Below, piece after piece: positions 32,533 to 32,584 of a stretch of 32,584 bases of DNA (position 1 is the first letter of the stretch; each line of letters starts with the position of its first letter). The translations under genes and the position numbers were made by a program. Origin of the DNA: Deltaproteobacteria bacterium (GTDB lineage: Bacteria; Desulfobacterota; Syntrophobacteria; Syntrophobacterales; Thermodesulforhabdaceae); NCBI GenBank assembly GCA_019309115.1, contig JAFDGW010000029.1, positions 1 through 32,584 on the forward strand, in the 5' to 3' direction. Below the pieces are notes generated by a model, which had not been told where the DNA came from, did not search any database, and saw only the letters and a program-made list of their open reading frames with translations.

Positions 32533-32584
32533 AACGGCAAAAGAAGTATTGGAACTTCTACGAAACTTTTCGTCGTGCGTACGG
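32501..32584 (+). CDS. tnpB: TnpB, N-terminal fragment cut by the window edge
   Basis: A frame begins at the ATG at 32501 inside the end of tnpA and runs open to the window edge for 28 codons, MITLSCKLEFKTAKEVLELL at its start. Its position, overlap and beta-strand start fit TnpB of IS607, an RNA-guided nuclease of the Cas12 lineage that helps retain the element. A weak purine-rich site (AAGGGAAAAAGAGAA) precedes it. Identity is inferred from context because the catalytic region is not visible. Confidence 0.65.
   Translation, partial: MITLSCKLEFKTAKEVLELLRNFSSCVR

Larger units (their letters stand above)
31880..32584 (+). mobile_element. IS607-family insertion sequence (left part)
   Basis: The block from the end of thiF to the window edge is visibly AT-richer than the upstream operon and encodes a MerR-headed serine recombinase plus the start of TnpB, the IS607 arrangement. 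IS607 elements have no terminal inverted repeats and make no target duplication, usually inserting beside GG; the left boundary is therefore approximate and may lie as far back as the GGAGG at about 31856-31861. The right end is outside the window. Confidence 0.85.

Overview
The window reads as chromosome from an anaerobic, probably thermophilic sulfate-reducing or syntrophic bacterium of the former Deltaproteobacteria (Syntrophobacterales-like). The pointers are a heterodisulfide-reductase-type iron-sulfur protein carrying selenocysteine, a formate dehydrogenase with several polyferredoxins, a CooC-type nickel-insertion ATPase, an archaeal-type fructose-1,6-bisphosphate aldolase/phosphatase and a CarD regulator. 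The organism assignment is inference from gene content; no rRNA or tRNA gene was seen.

Left part (about 0.2-16.7 kb). Every gene runs on the minus strand: a PlsB-type acyltransferase, a roughly 450-base gap with only weak coding hints, the FBP aldolase/phosphatase, a DUF3419 protein with a small overlapping partner, YjbQ with an unrecognised 422-residue protein, an HdrD/GlpC-like protein whose frame contains a UGA at a cysteine position, RluD, a membrane PIN-TRAM protein next to CarD, a four-gene formate dehydrogenase operon (CooF-like ferredoxin, FdhF-like catalytic subunit, HycB-like ferredoxin, small ferredoxin with a zinc-type tail), and an M24 aminopeptidase.

Middle (16.8-24.0 kb). Plus strand: a small lysine-tailed protein and signal peptidase I. 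Minus strand: a NamZ/DUF1343 protein and an unrecognised gene. Plus strand again: a compact glcD-like oxidase / glycerate kinase / pyruvate kinase operon, which suggests 2-hydroxyacid or glycerate carbon entering lower glycolysis.

Right part (24.05-31.9 kb). One long plus-strand operon starts at a clear sigma-70 promoter: cooC, a stand-alone IMP cyclohydrolase (N-terminal half of PurH), purD, purE, a TsaC/YrdC protein, a MurG-like glycosyltransferase fused to a HEAT-like C-terminal domain, a divergent MraY-like transferase with HHA in place of HHH, and a ThiF/HesA-type adenylyltransferase. Most junctions overlap by 4 bases (ATGA). The operon ends abruptly at an AT-rich IS607-family element whose serine recombinase and first 28 TnpB codons are in the window; thiF looks truncated there.

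The items most worth a second look are the UGA-containing Hdr-like selenoprotein with a SECIS-like hairpin, and the MurG-HEAT / MraY / ThiF set lying outside a visible dcw cluster.
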